From positions 1 to 32,682 of the forward strand of contig JAJKIL010000229.1 in the NCBI GenBank assembly GCA_021154515.1: a DNA stretch of 32,682 bases, given 5' to 3'. This document shows, one piece after another, positions 10,506-18,196 of the stretch (its first letter is position 1; the number at the start of each line of letters is the position of its first letter). The notes under the pieces are model-generated. The model had not been told where the DNA came from. It was given only the letters and a program-made list of their open reading frames with translations, and did not search any database. Both the position numbers and the translations under genes were made by a program. Origin of the DNA: Niastella sp. (lineage in GTDB: Bacteria > Bacteroidota > Bacteroidia > Chitinophagales > Chitinophagaceae).

Positions 10506-10979
10506 TTGACACAAGAAGAACTCTTCAACACACCCGAAGCCCGGGCACAAGCCGAAAAAAGTAAAAAAAAGGCCAGAAAAACAGCCGCCAAACTAAAGCC
10601 TTCTGCAGAAGTGTGGGCCGTTATTAATGGCCTGGAATACCTCACTGAGGAAACAATAGAAATCCTTAAACAAAGAGGCCAGGAATGGCACGACAAGTGG
10701 CCGATTGGCGAACCACATTACAAGAGTGACGAAGATGGTTACCAGTTTGTCATTCATTCCAACCAGGTGGCAGAAATGTATAAGTGTCGTATTCGTAAAG
10801 CCCAGGAAATGCTAGCGGCTGTTCGCCTGGCGATAGGCAAAGATGAAGGTAGCTTTGTAAGTGTAAAGGAATTTTGCTTCATCCATAAAGAGGATGAAGA
10901 AGATTTTCGCCGGGCATTACGCAGTATCCAACAAGATTTCAGCATTGACTCAAAAAAGAGGCCGCCCAAAGAAAAATAA
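10506..10979 (+). CDS. Small hypothetical protein with HTH-like C-terminal half (TTG start)
   Basis: 157 aa. C-terminal segment FVIHSNQVAEMYKCRIRKAQEMLAAVRLAIGKDEGSFVSVKEFCFIHKEDEEDFRRAL resembles small Bacteroidota HTH-like proteins; basic, Lys-rich N-terminus. Confidence 0.6.
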   Translation: MTQEELFNTPEARAQAEKSKKKARKTAAKLKPSAEVWAVINGLEYLTEETIEILKQRGQEWHDKWPIGEPHYKSDEDGYQFVIHSNQVAEMYKCRIRKAQEMLAAVRLAIGKDEGSFVSVKEFCFIHKEDEEDFRRALRSIQQDFSIDSKKRPPKEK

Positions 10980-11001
10980 CTTCATATATATATTGAGGCC
11001 G

Positions 11002-11312
11002 TTACTATATAGAAATCATACTCCACTATATATCTTCACCCCATTTCTATATAGAAATCACCCTCCACTATATATTTTCACCCGGTTTCTATATAGTAAC
11101 GGTGCTTCACTATATATTTTTGTACCATTTCTGTATAATAATGATACGCTACCATATAATTTCACCCTGTTTCTATATAGAAACAGGGCCTCACTATATA
11201 TTTTCAACCCATTTCTATATAGAAACCACCCCCCGCTATATATTTTCATACCGTTTCTATACAGAAACCATATGAAATTAATTATTAGCATATCGTTTTT
11301 ATATAGAAAAGG
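11002..11312. repeat. Tandem array, 42-bp unit, each unit carrying palindrome TTTCTATATAGAAA and a second CTATATATTTTC box
   Basis: Units begin at 11002, 11044, 11086, 11128, 11170, 11212, 11254 and 11296 (last partial). The 14-bp palindrome is perfect in units at 11044, 11170 and 11212, with 1-3 changes elsewhere. CTATAT recurs every 21 bp. Confidence 0.9.
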
Positions 11313-11440
11313 TGCTTCATTCAGCTGCATTTGATGCCTGCCCGCAACAATTAGCTACGCCCACTTTAACTTATGTCAAATTTTACAGGAAAAAATCTGT
11401 CGCAAATAGCCCAACAAGGACGCCAGATAACCACGCAGAA

Positions 11441-11491
11441 AACGCGTATAGCGCGAAGTGCGTCCAGAACGCACAGAACGCGTATAGCGCG
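11441..11491. repeat. Short direct repeat AACGCGTATAGCGCG x2 flanking a hairpin
   Basis: AACGCGTATAGCGCG at 11441-11455 and 11477-11491; between them GTGCGT-CCAGA-ACGCAC inverted repeat. Confidence 0.75.
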
Positions 11492-11507
11492 TAAAACGCA
11501 CGGGTCT

Positions 11508-11540
11508 TTTGGCATTCGGCTATTTCGGTTGTTATATTTG
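11508..11540 (+). promoter_or_regulatory. Candidate Bacteroidota sigma-A promoter
   Basis: TTTG at 11508-11511 and TATATTTG (consensus TAnnTTTG) at 11533-11540, spacer 21 bp. Confidence 0.45.
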
Positions 11541-11698
11541 TATGGAACAATGACACCACGATGAATATCCGAACTTACTGTTCACTACGTAGCACCAGGT
11601 TTAAAAGATCAAACGAGTTAAACCGGTTAACTAAGATGATTGATTTAACCAACAGGATCCAACAGTAATAAAGTTTTCAAAACAGGCAGATTGTTCAA

Positions 11699-11716
11699 CT
11701 GTATTGGCCAATACAG
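11699..11716. promoter_or_regulatory. 18-bp perfect palindrome CTGTATTGGCCAATACAG, candidate operator
   Basis: Perfectly self-complementary, 66 bp upstream of ATG 11783. Confidence 0.55.
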
Positions 11717-11782
11717 AGCAGGTTAAGACCACTGATAGTAGCGTACGGTCTTTCGATTTTTTAACCTGTAAAATTGACGATC

Positions 11783-12394
11783 ATGAAAAAGAACGTCGCC
11801 AGATACAAAAAACGCCAGGTTGACATCGCAATAATATGTCAACGCGTTATAGAGAACATGGAAAACAATCCGGTTTTCCCCAATCCACCAGCCGCGCTGG
11901 CAGAACTCAAAAAAGTACTGCCAGAATTCCAAACGGCGCTTGCCAAAGCCGAAGGACGCGACAAACAAATGGTGTCCATTAAAAACGATAAGAAGGCCAT
12001 CGTTCTGGCTTTATTACAGGAACTGTCTGAGTATGTGACTGTAATCTGTAAAGGCGATAGAACGCTGATCCTGAGCAGCGGTTTCGATGTTACCAATGCA
12101 ACCAGCGGCGGCAGCAACCTGCCCCCTTCTGTCGAATTACTGGAAGTTGATCTGGGCTCACCCGGTGAGGCTACCACCCGTGCTAAAAATGTAACAGGTG
12201 CAAAAGCCTACGTACATCAGTACACCAAAGAGCCACCCAGTTTAAACACCGAATGGATCGGAATAGGCAATTCAGCGAGTAGCTACACCTTCGAGGGACT
12301 GAGTTCCGACAAGCGCTATTGGTTCCGCGTTGTTGCCATTGGCACCGACGGACAAAGAGGCTATTCGCCGGTTGTTTCCAAGGTCATTCAATAA
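11783..12394 (+). CDS. Fibronectin type III domain-containing protein
   Basis: C-terminal half matches an FN3 pattern (GAKAYVHQYTKEPP...TEWIGIG...SYTFEGLSSDKRYWFRVVAIGTDGQRGYSP). ORF is open from 11774 (TTG); ATG at 11783 preferred. Confidence 0.75.
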   Translation: MKKNVARYKKRQVDIAIICQRVIENMENNPVFPNPPAALAELKKVLPEFQTALAKAEGRDKQMVSIKNDKKAIVLALLQELSEYVTVICKGDRTLILSSGFDVTNATSGGSNLPPSVELLEVDLGSPGEATTRAKNVTGAKAYVHQYTKEPPSLNTEWIGIGNSASSYTFEGLSSDKRYWFRVVAIGTDGQRGYSPVVSKVIQ

Positions 12395-12446
12395 CATAGT
12401 GCTGAGATAATTCAACGCACATATTGTCCGCCTTTGGCGGATTGCT

Positions 12447-12477
12447 CGGTCCTGACGAAAGTCGGGACCGTTTTTTT
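12447..12477 (+). terminator. Rho-independent terminator
   Basis: CGGTCCTGAC-GAAA-GTCGGGACCG stem (one wobble) followed by seven T; preceded by TCCGCC-TTT-GGCGGA hairpin at 12427-12441. Confidence 0.9.
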
Positions 12478-12570
12478 ATTTATGGTTTTTTCTTCTTTTT
12501 GGTTTCAAAAGCAAGCTTGTAACCAAGCAGGAACGCTTGTTCCATTTCGGCCTTTATATGTTTCACTGTT

Positions 12571-13269
12571 TTAACCACGATACCCCACCCCTCCCTTTCT
12601 AATTTCAAACTGGTCGCAGCAGTATATTTCCTGTACAAACATGTTCGGAGGATCGAGTTCCATGTATTCATCCTTAGTGGTCACTTTGCTATATGCCTCC
12701 TTTTGGTTCCTGAAGCAGAGCATTGACCCAAAAGTACTTTGTCCATAAACACTATAGTCGCTATACATACAACCATAGCAATTCTTAAAATGGTATGTGT
12801 CCCTGAACTGCTTATAGATACCATCAAAGGCGCCTTCAAAATCGCTACTCGTTCCCGTATATATTGTGCCGGCTATTACCAGTGAAAGCGTCACGTTCTC
12901 ATGATCAATTCCAGTCCCAGGCTTTTCGGACCTTGGGCTCCCCAATGAATTTTTTATAGTTAAGTCCGAATAAAATTCAGCATTGTTCACCTTATCAATG
13001 ATAACCTGAGGCACCACTACTTCAATTGAACAATTACAAAGCGTTTCTACAAAACGGTCTGTCTGATAAATAGGTGTCTTAAGGAACGTAAATCTGGACA
13101 ATTGCTCTGCCGAATATTTCGATTGATCGTCAACGGTCAGATCATCAAATTCGGAACCGGTAAACCCAACGCCATCGATCACTGTTGTCAACGTCCTGAA
13201 ATTATTTTTCACCTCGATGGCGCAGGTTCCCAGACTATCATTGTAACATCCTTTATAGGTTGCTGTCAT
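12571..13269 (-). CDS. Hypothetical protein, Cys-rich, possibly DUF6304-like
   Basis: 232-aa ORF, ATG start; NCYGCMYSDYSVYGQSTFGSMLCFRN...VQEIYCCDQFEIRKGGVGYRG. Confidence 0.7.
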   Translation of the reverse strand: MTATYKGCYNDSLGTCAIEVKNNFRTLTTVIDGVGFTGSEFDDLTVDDQSKYSAEQLSRFTFLKTPIYQTDRFVETLCNCSIEVVVPQVIIDKVNNAEFYSDLTIKNSLGSPRSEKPGTGIDHENVTLSLVIAGTIYTGTSSDFEGAFDGIYKQFRDTYHFKNCYGCMYSDYSVYGQSTFGSMLCFRNQKEAYSKVTTKDEYMELDPPNMFVQEIYCCDQFEIRKGGVGYRG

Positions 13270-13350
13270 ATTTCCAATTAATCATTTTCCTTATACGAGA
13301 TTACAAGATTGAGATTTTTTTATGGAATAACAATTTACCTGTATCTTTTC

Positions 13351-13369
13351 CTGATAATATAATTATCAG
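13351..13369. promoter_or_regulatory. Inverted repeat CTGATAAT-ATA-ATTATCAG, candidate operator in divergent promoter region
   Basis: 8-bp perfect arms with 3-bp centre between the divergent genes 12571-13269(-) and 13385-14110(+). Confidence 0.5.
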
Positions 13370-13384
13370 CCAATACTTTGTTGC

Positions 13385-14110
13385 ATGCAAAATATTCCAT
13401 TCTTCAAAAAATTCATTACCTGCGCATTAGCGGGATTGGTAATTGGCGCTACCACTTTACGGGCAGGCTTTACTTTTTTAAGAGCATGGATTCCCATCGG
13501 GCCTATTAAGATAGTTCCCTTCCTGCTGGTAACTGCAGCGATTATTTATGCAATTATATGGCAGATCAAAAAAACAAATAAACAGGAAACGCTGGCCTTC
13601 TGGCAAGGCCTTATACGCTATGGCGTGGCATTTGACCTGGCCACCTTTGGCTGGGAAAAGATCTTTCATTTGCAATTGGTGATGCAACAGAACAAACTCG
13701 ACATCCCTTTAAGGAGCCTTTCCTCCCGGGATATGTTCTGGGCTTTTTTCAGTTATTCTTACCCTTTGGGTTGCATTATTGCCGGGTGCCAGATTGCAGG
13801 CGCTCTACTACTATTATTCCACAGAACCAGGCTGGCAGGTGTTTTTGTGCTATTGCCTGTTCTTGCCAATATTTTACTGATGGATATCTTTTATCAAATT
13901 GGCCCAAGTGTGGTCGTTCACGCCTCCATTATGTTATTGGGTATCCTGTATTTCCTGTTCATTGAATATAACCGGTTGAAGGAATTCTTTTTTGCCGCAA
14001 AAAACCAGTTGCCTTCCCTGCAACTTTCTACATACTTCAAAATAGCCATTCGGCTTTCCATTATTTATATTCCGTTACTATTGATTGCCATTCGTCAAAT
14101 GAAAAAATGA
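13385..14110 (+). CDS. Polytopic membrane protein, function unknown
   Basis: 241 aa with several hydrophobic segments, ATG start. Confidence 0.8.
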   Translation: MQNIPFFKKFITCALAGLVIGATTLRAGFTFLRAWIPIGPIKIVPFLLVTAAIIYAIIWQIKKTNKQETLAFWQGLIRYGVAFDLATFGWEKIFHLQLVMQQNKLDIPLRSLSSRDMFWAFFSYSYPLGCIIAGCQIAGALLLLFHRTRLAGVFVLLPVLANILLMDIFYQIGPSVVVHASIMLLGILYFLFIEYNRLKEFFFAAKNQLPSLQLSTYFKIAIRLSIIYIPLLLIAIRQMKK

Positions 14111-14130
14111 GCTGGCATTTGTCTTTCAGC

Positions 14131-15669
14131 TTAATGGATTGCAGTAACATTGACCTTTTCAACACCAACAGTATACAAAGTTATATGCCTGTCTTTTGCT
14201 TTATTTTCAAATTCGCTTATTATTTCAAGAATATCGTAGTCAACGAAATTACAGTCGCTGCCATCGATCGTTAATACACTGTTCTCCGGAACTTCATCCA
14301 ACGCTCTTTTTAATTTTACCTTGTTCAGAAAAGTCACATTGCTGTTCAATTTGATCAGCTCGGTTTCTATCCCCTTTATAACCGTTCTGCTGATCCTGTA
14401 TTCCGCCCTGAAGTTGTTTTGAACTATAAAATAAACAGACAGCAATAAACCTATACTTACCCCAATCAAAAGATCGGTTGCCAGGATCATTACGATGGTC
14501 AGTATAAATGGCAGAAACTGCTTCCACCCCAGGCTGAACATATTTTTATACAGTTTAGGCTGGGTAAGGTTATAACCAGTAATAATCAAAATGGCGGAAA
14601 GGGATGCATACGGGATCCAATTCAAGACAAAAGGGATCAGTACAATAGCCAGTAACAACAGGATGCCGTGGGTAATGGCAGCCATTTTAGTTCTGGCGCC
14701 CGCATCTACATTAGCGGCGCCGCGTACAACCACTGCGGTTAAAGGAATGGCGCCCAGCAAGCCGCAAACCATATTGCCAATACCCTGTACTATTAACTCC
14801 CTGTTTACCGGGGTGATCCGGTTATGCCTGTCCAGCTTATCTATTGCTTCAATACACAACAGGGTTTCCAACGTAGCCAGTAACCCGATAACCAGGCCGT
14901 CTTTCCAGATCTGCTTATCAGCAAAAAGCCGGCTGAATTCAGGAAAGGAAATATTTGAAAACGGGTGAGCAGGGATATTAACCAACTGGGTCGATCTAAG
15001 CGCTAATACACTGTTGGTGTTAACAAATAAAAGCGAGATCAGGATACCCATACTCACTACGAGTAATGGCGCAGGGACCCAATTGAGTTTTCTTGCAAAA
15101 GATTGTCGTAGCAATACCAGTAACAACAAGGAGAACAGGGCGACCAATAATGAAGCGGTACTAACATGATGGCGAAATGCTATTATATTCCCGGTTGAAA
15201 ACAGATCCAGCAAACCGCTTGTCCAGAAGTTGGGTCTGTCATACCCCAGTGCCAATGGAACCTGTTTTGCGATCAGCATGATACCAATGGCAGCTAACAT
15301 TCCTTTGATCACAGCCGATGGAAAATAATTGGCTATACCACCCCACTTCAGTAATCCCAGCAGTACCTGGAAAGTTCCCGCAATAATAACTGCCAGCAGA
15401 AAGACCTGGTAGCTACCCAACGAAAGAATGGAAGACGCCACTAAGGTTGTTAATCCGGCTGCCGGGCCGGAAACAGCCAGTGAAGAGGCGCTAAAGGTTG
15501 CAACGATGAGGCCGCCGATCATTCCGGATAAAAGGCCTGCATACAGGGGCGCGCCTGATGCCAGGGCAATACCCAGGCAGAGCGGTAACGCTACTAAAAA
15601 AACAGACAGGCCCGCGGCAAAATCGTACCGCAGCCACATGATCCTGTAATATTTTATTGCTCGTTTCAC
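14131..15669 (-). CDS. SulP family inorganic anion transporter with C-terminal STAS-like region
   Basis: DFAAGLSVFLVALPLCLGIALASGAPLYAGLLSGMIGGL...AVSGPAAGLT; STAS-like VLTIDGSDCNFVDYDILEIISEF. Confidence 0.93.
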   Translation of the reverse strand: MKRAIKYYRIMWLRYDFAAGLSVFLVALPLCLGIALASGAPLYAGLLSGMIGGLIVATFSASSLAVSGPAAGLTTLVASSILSLGSYQVFLLAVIIAGTFQVLLGLLKWGGIANYFPSAVIKGMLAAIGIMLIAKQVPLALGYDRPNFWTSGLLDLFSTGNIIAFRHHVSTASLLVALFSLLLLVLLRQSFARKLNWVPAPLLVVSMGILISLLFVNTNSVLALRSTQLVNIPAHPFSNISFPEFSRLFADKQIWKDGLVIGLLATLETLLCIEAIDKLDRHNRITPVNRELIVQGIGNMVCGLLGAIPLTAVVVRGAANVDAGARTKMAAITHGILLLLAIVLIPFVLNWIPYASLSAILIITGYNLTQPKLYKNMFSLGWKQFLPFILTIVMILATDLLIGVSIGLLLSVYFIVQNNFRAEYRISRTVIKGIETELIKLNSNVTFLNKVKLKRALDEVPENSVLTIDGSDCNFVDYDILEIISEFENKAKDRHITLYTVGVEKVNVTAIH

Positions 15670-15680
15670 CGGTTAATAGA

Positions 15681-16289
15681 TCACAACTTTATCCAGAGCT
15701 TTAATAAATTGTCAAAATGTGTTTCTGCCAATTGGTAACAGGGTGGTATCTCATCGCCCCAGCTGCAATAAGTGGCGACCCTTGTGCCCACTGGCATTTT
15801 TTCCAATTGATTATACAGGTAAATGCTATAGTAGTTGTATAATTCATTTGAATACACAATCTCATTATCTATCTTTTCGGCGCCATTCAGGTTCTCAAAA
15901 AAAGAATTATAGAAATAAAAGTGATCAAACTCGTTCAGGTTAAGCTGGGTAAAATTTCCATGGATAAACCGGGCATTTGGAATTCCCAGTTTTTTTCTGG
16001 CAGTCTCCGCATGTGTTATCAATTTCTTTCGCTGTTCAACCCCGAAAAAAGCTACGGATGGTTTATAAAAAGCGCCGGCCAGACAGAATGTACCTACCCC
16101 GCTGCCGATATCCAACACTTTTATTGTATCATTTGGCGCCAGGTAAGGTATTACCTTTTGTATAATGTATAACGGCGACCAATGCATCCGGGCCAATGAT
16201 CTTATTGATTCAGGATACAATTGGTGCAACCGGGCATCAGTGCTGAACCAGTCTTGCAGATGAAGCGGCTTTTTTACAGTTGGCTTCAT
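15681..16289 (-). CDS. SAM-dependent methyltransferase (paralog of 16759-17373)
   Basis: VLDIGSGVGTFCLAGA motif I, FFGVEQRKKLITHAE, DHFYFYNSFFENL. Confidence 0.85.
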   Translation of the reverse strand: MKPTVKKPLHLQDWFSTDARLHQLYPESIRSLARMHWSPLYIIQKVIPYLAPNDTIKVLDIGSGVGTFCLAGAFYKPSVAFFGVEQRKKLITHAETARKKLGIPNARFIHGNFTQLNLNEFDHFYFYNSFFENLNGAEKIDNEIVYSNELYNYYSIYLYNQLEKMPVGTRVATYCSWGDEIPPCYQLAETHFDNLLKLWIKL

Positions 16290-16295
16290 AAAATG

Positions 16296-16733
16296 TTATG
16301 GAATTACGTTGTCTATTTGGGTTTCTGCCTGCCAGTTTTCATTATAGCGCACAAAAAACGACAACCATATTGCCCTGGACAATCGCATTAAAAATGGCTG
16401 TAGTACAACCAGGAGCGTTATATTTAATCCCAGCCACCAGAAAAACCTGTTATCATTCACCGACAAACCAACCAATACCCACCAGGCAACGAATGTAGTA
16501 ACAGACAATGCCACTGTTAAGGCATAGCTAACATACCCTGTGCCATAATAAAACCCCAGTTCAATTTCCATACGCTGATCACAAACCGGGCAATTATCAT
16601 ACATTTTCATAAAATGTTTCAACCGGTAAGCATGCTTCTCCTGAAACATATCTCCTGATCTGCATCGGGCGCATTTATGATGAAAGAGACTCCATAAATA
16701 GCCTGGCTTTTGAACTTTTTGCGCTGCACCCAT
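16296..16733 (-). CDS. DUF983 domain-containing membrane protein
   Basis: CARCRSGDMF and CPVCDQRMEIELGFYYGTGYVSYAL pattern with two TM segments. Confidence 0.88.
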   Translation of the reverse strand: MGAAQKVQKPGYLWSLFHHKCARCRSGDMFQEKHAYRLKHFMKMYDNCPVCDQRMEIELGFYYGTGYVSYALTVALSVTTFVAWWVLVGLSVNDNRFFWWLGLNITLLVVLQPFLMRLSRAIWLSFFVRYNENWQAETQIDNVIP

Positions 16734-16758
16734 ATTCAGTCGTTTTTGTTTATCTCGT

Positions 16759-17373
16759 TTATAATACTTTTATCCAGAATTTTAATAAGGTCTGCACCTG
16801 GGAATCTACTTCCTGATAACCCGGCGGTATTTTATTATCCAGGCAATGAAAGGTGGCCACCCTCGTTCCTATTGGCATTGCGTTCAATTTTTTATATAAC
16901 TGTCTGTGATAATAATTGAACAGATAGGTTGAATAGGTTATGTTGTCATCTATCTTTTCCTTATCCATCAGATTTTCGTAGAACGAGTTAAAGAAATAAA
17001 AATGATCATATTGGCTGAAGTCCAGTTCGGTAATATTACCATGGATAAAATGAACATTTTGAAACCCAAGCATTTCCCTGGCATCCTCTGCATGCGCTAC
17101 AAGATCTTTGCGTTGTTCAACCCCATAAAACGAAGCATGTGGTTTATAATAAGCGCCGGCCAGGCAAAATTTACCTACCCCACTGCCAATATCCAACACG
17201 TTTACACCGGGATGTGTTACAAGGAACTGAGCCGCCAGCTGGGTAATTTGTAACGGGGTCCAATGCCTGTGCGCCAATAACTGAATGGAATCAGGGTATA
17301 ATCTGTTTAGCTGGGCGTCTGTTCTAAACCATTTATCTATCGGGTTGGAGTAAGCTGATGTTGCCTGGTACAT
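16759..17373 (-). CDS. SAM-dependent methyltransferase (paralog of 15681-16289)
   Basis: VLDIGSGVGKFCLAGAYYKPHASFYGVEQRKDLVAHAEDA, DHFYFFNSFYENL; extensive identity with the neighbouring copy. Confidence 0.85.
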   Translation of the reverse strand: MYQATSAYSNPIDKWFRTDAQLNRLYPDSIQLLAHRHWTPLQITQLAAQFLVTHPGVNVLDIGSGVGKFCLAGAYYKPHASFYGVEQRKDLVAHAEDAREMLGFQNVHFIHGNITELDFSQYDHFYFFNSFYENLMDKEKIDDNITYSTYLFNYYHRQLYKKLNAMPIGTRVATFHCLDNKIPPGYQEVDSQVQTLLKFWIKVL

Positions 17374-17377
17374 GTTG

Positions 17378-17385
17378 CAAAATTA
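17378..17385 (-). promoter_or_regulatory. Candidate Bacteroidota -7 element (TAATTTTG) for the methyltransferase/DUF983/SulP operon
   Basis: Minus strand reads TAATTTTG-caac-ATG, matching TAnnTTTG four bases before the start codon. Confidence 0.5.
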
Positions 17386-17472
17386 CCTCATTTGATAACC
17401 GGGAGCGGTAACCCTTATCACCATAAAAAGTGACATTTATCAATTTTGGGGGATGATGGGCTTGAAACCGGC

Positions 17473-18180
17473 TTATTTATAGTTTGCAATTTTTATAAGC
17501 TGGTTAACGTCAAGAACGATTATTTTCCGGCCCTTTGTTTGTACAATACCAGCCTCTTTAAATTCCGTCAGGATCCGTACCGCACTTTCGCGAACGGTTC
17601 CTACAATATTTGCCAGGTCATTCCGGCTGATATTTATTTCTACCGGCATGCCGGGTTGAAAATTCACCTTGTATTTTTCCCTAAGTACTATTAGTTGTAA
17701 TGCCAGCCTTTCCCTTACTGATTTCTGGGCAAAAGCGGAGATACTATTAGCCAGTACAGCGAATTCATGGCTTAAGGTTTTTAGCAGACGCTTACTTAGT
17801 ACTGAAGATTTCTGTAACGTGTTCAGGAAATCTTCCTTGGGAATAAATGCTATTCTGCTTTTTTCCAATGCGGCGGCCGAATCGGGATACCTGTCTTCAG
17901 AAAGAATAGCATGGTAGCCCAGGATCTCGCCCTGGTTGGCTACATAAATAATTTGCTCCCTTCCGTCTTTGTCTACTTTATACTTCTTTACTTTCCCTTC
18001 TACAATATAAAATATACCGGAAGGATAAGCGGCCTCCCTGAAGATGATCTCCCCTTTTGAATAAAGTTGCTCGGTTTTATTGGCTGTCAGTAACTCAAAA
18101 TCTTCAGCAGGCAAATCCATTAAAACAGATTCACTTTTAAAGTCCCACTTATCAATTGGAAATTTGCCGCGTATGCTCAT
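17473..18180 (-). CDS. Crp/Fnr family transcriptional regulator
   Basis: Cyclic nucleotide-binding-like domain (EIIFREAAYPSGIFYIVEGKVKKYKVDKDGREQIIYVANQGEILGYHAIL) and HTH_Crp (INISRNDLANIVGTVRESAVRILTEFKEAGIVQTKGRKIIVLD); ATG at 18178-18180. Confidence 0.93.
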   Translation of the reverse strand: MSIRGKFPIDKWDFKSESVLMDLPAEDFELLTANKTEQLYSKGEIIFREAAYPSGIFYIVEGKVKKYKVDKDGREQIIYVANQGEILGYHAILSEDRYPDSAAALEKSRIAFIPKEDFLNTLQKSSVLSKRLLKTLSHEFAVLANSISAFAQKSVRERLALQLIVLREKYKVNFQPGMPVEINISRNDLANIVGTVRESAVRILTEFKEAGIVQTKGRKIIVLDVNQLIKIANYK

Positions 18181-18196
18181 GTATGCCTGCAATTTA

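Noticed and set aside
11002-11312. CRISPR array
   Set aside because: Repeats are degenerate, there are no unique spacers of constant length between invariant repeats, and no cas genes are nearby; the whole 42-bp unit is repetitive.
10894-11334. 146-aa plus-strand ORF and 90-aa minus-strand ORF (11058-11330) with LYRN/LYIF repeats
   Set aside because: The unit is 42 bp (a multiple of 3) and contains a palindrome, so both strands stay open by construction; the peptides are translations of the repeat, not supported genes.
14591-14968. 125-aa plus-strand ORF inside the SulP gene
   Set aside because: Antisense shadow ORF; the minus-strand SulP frame is well supported.
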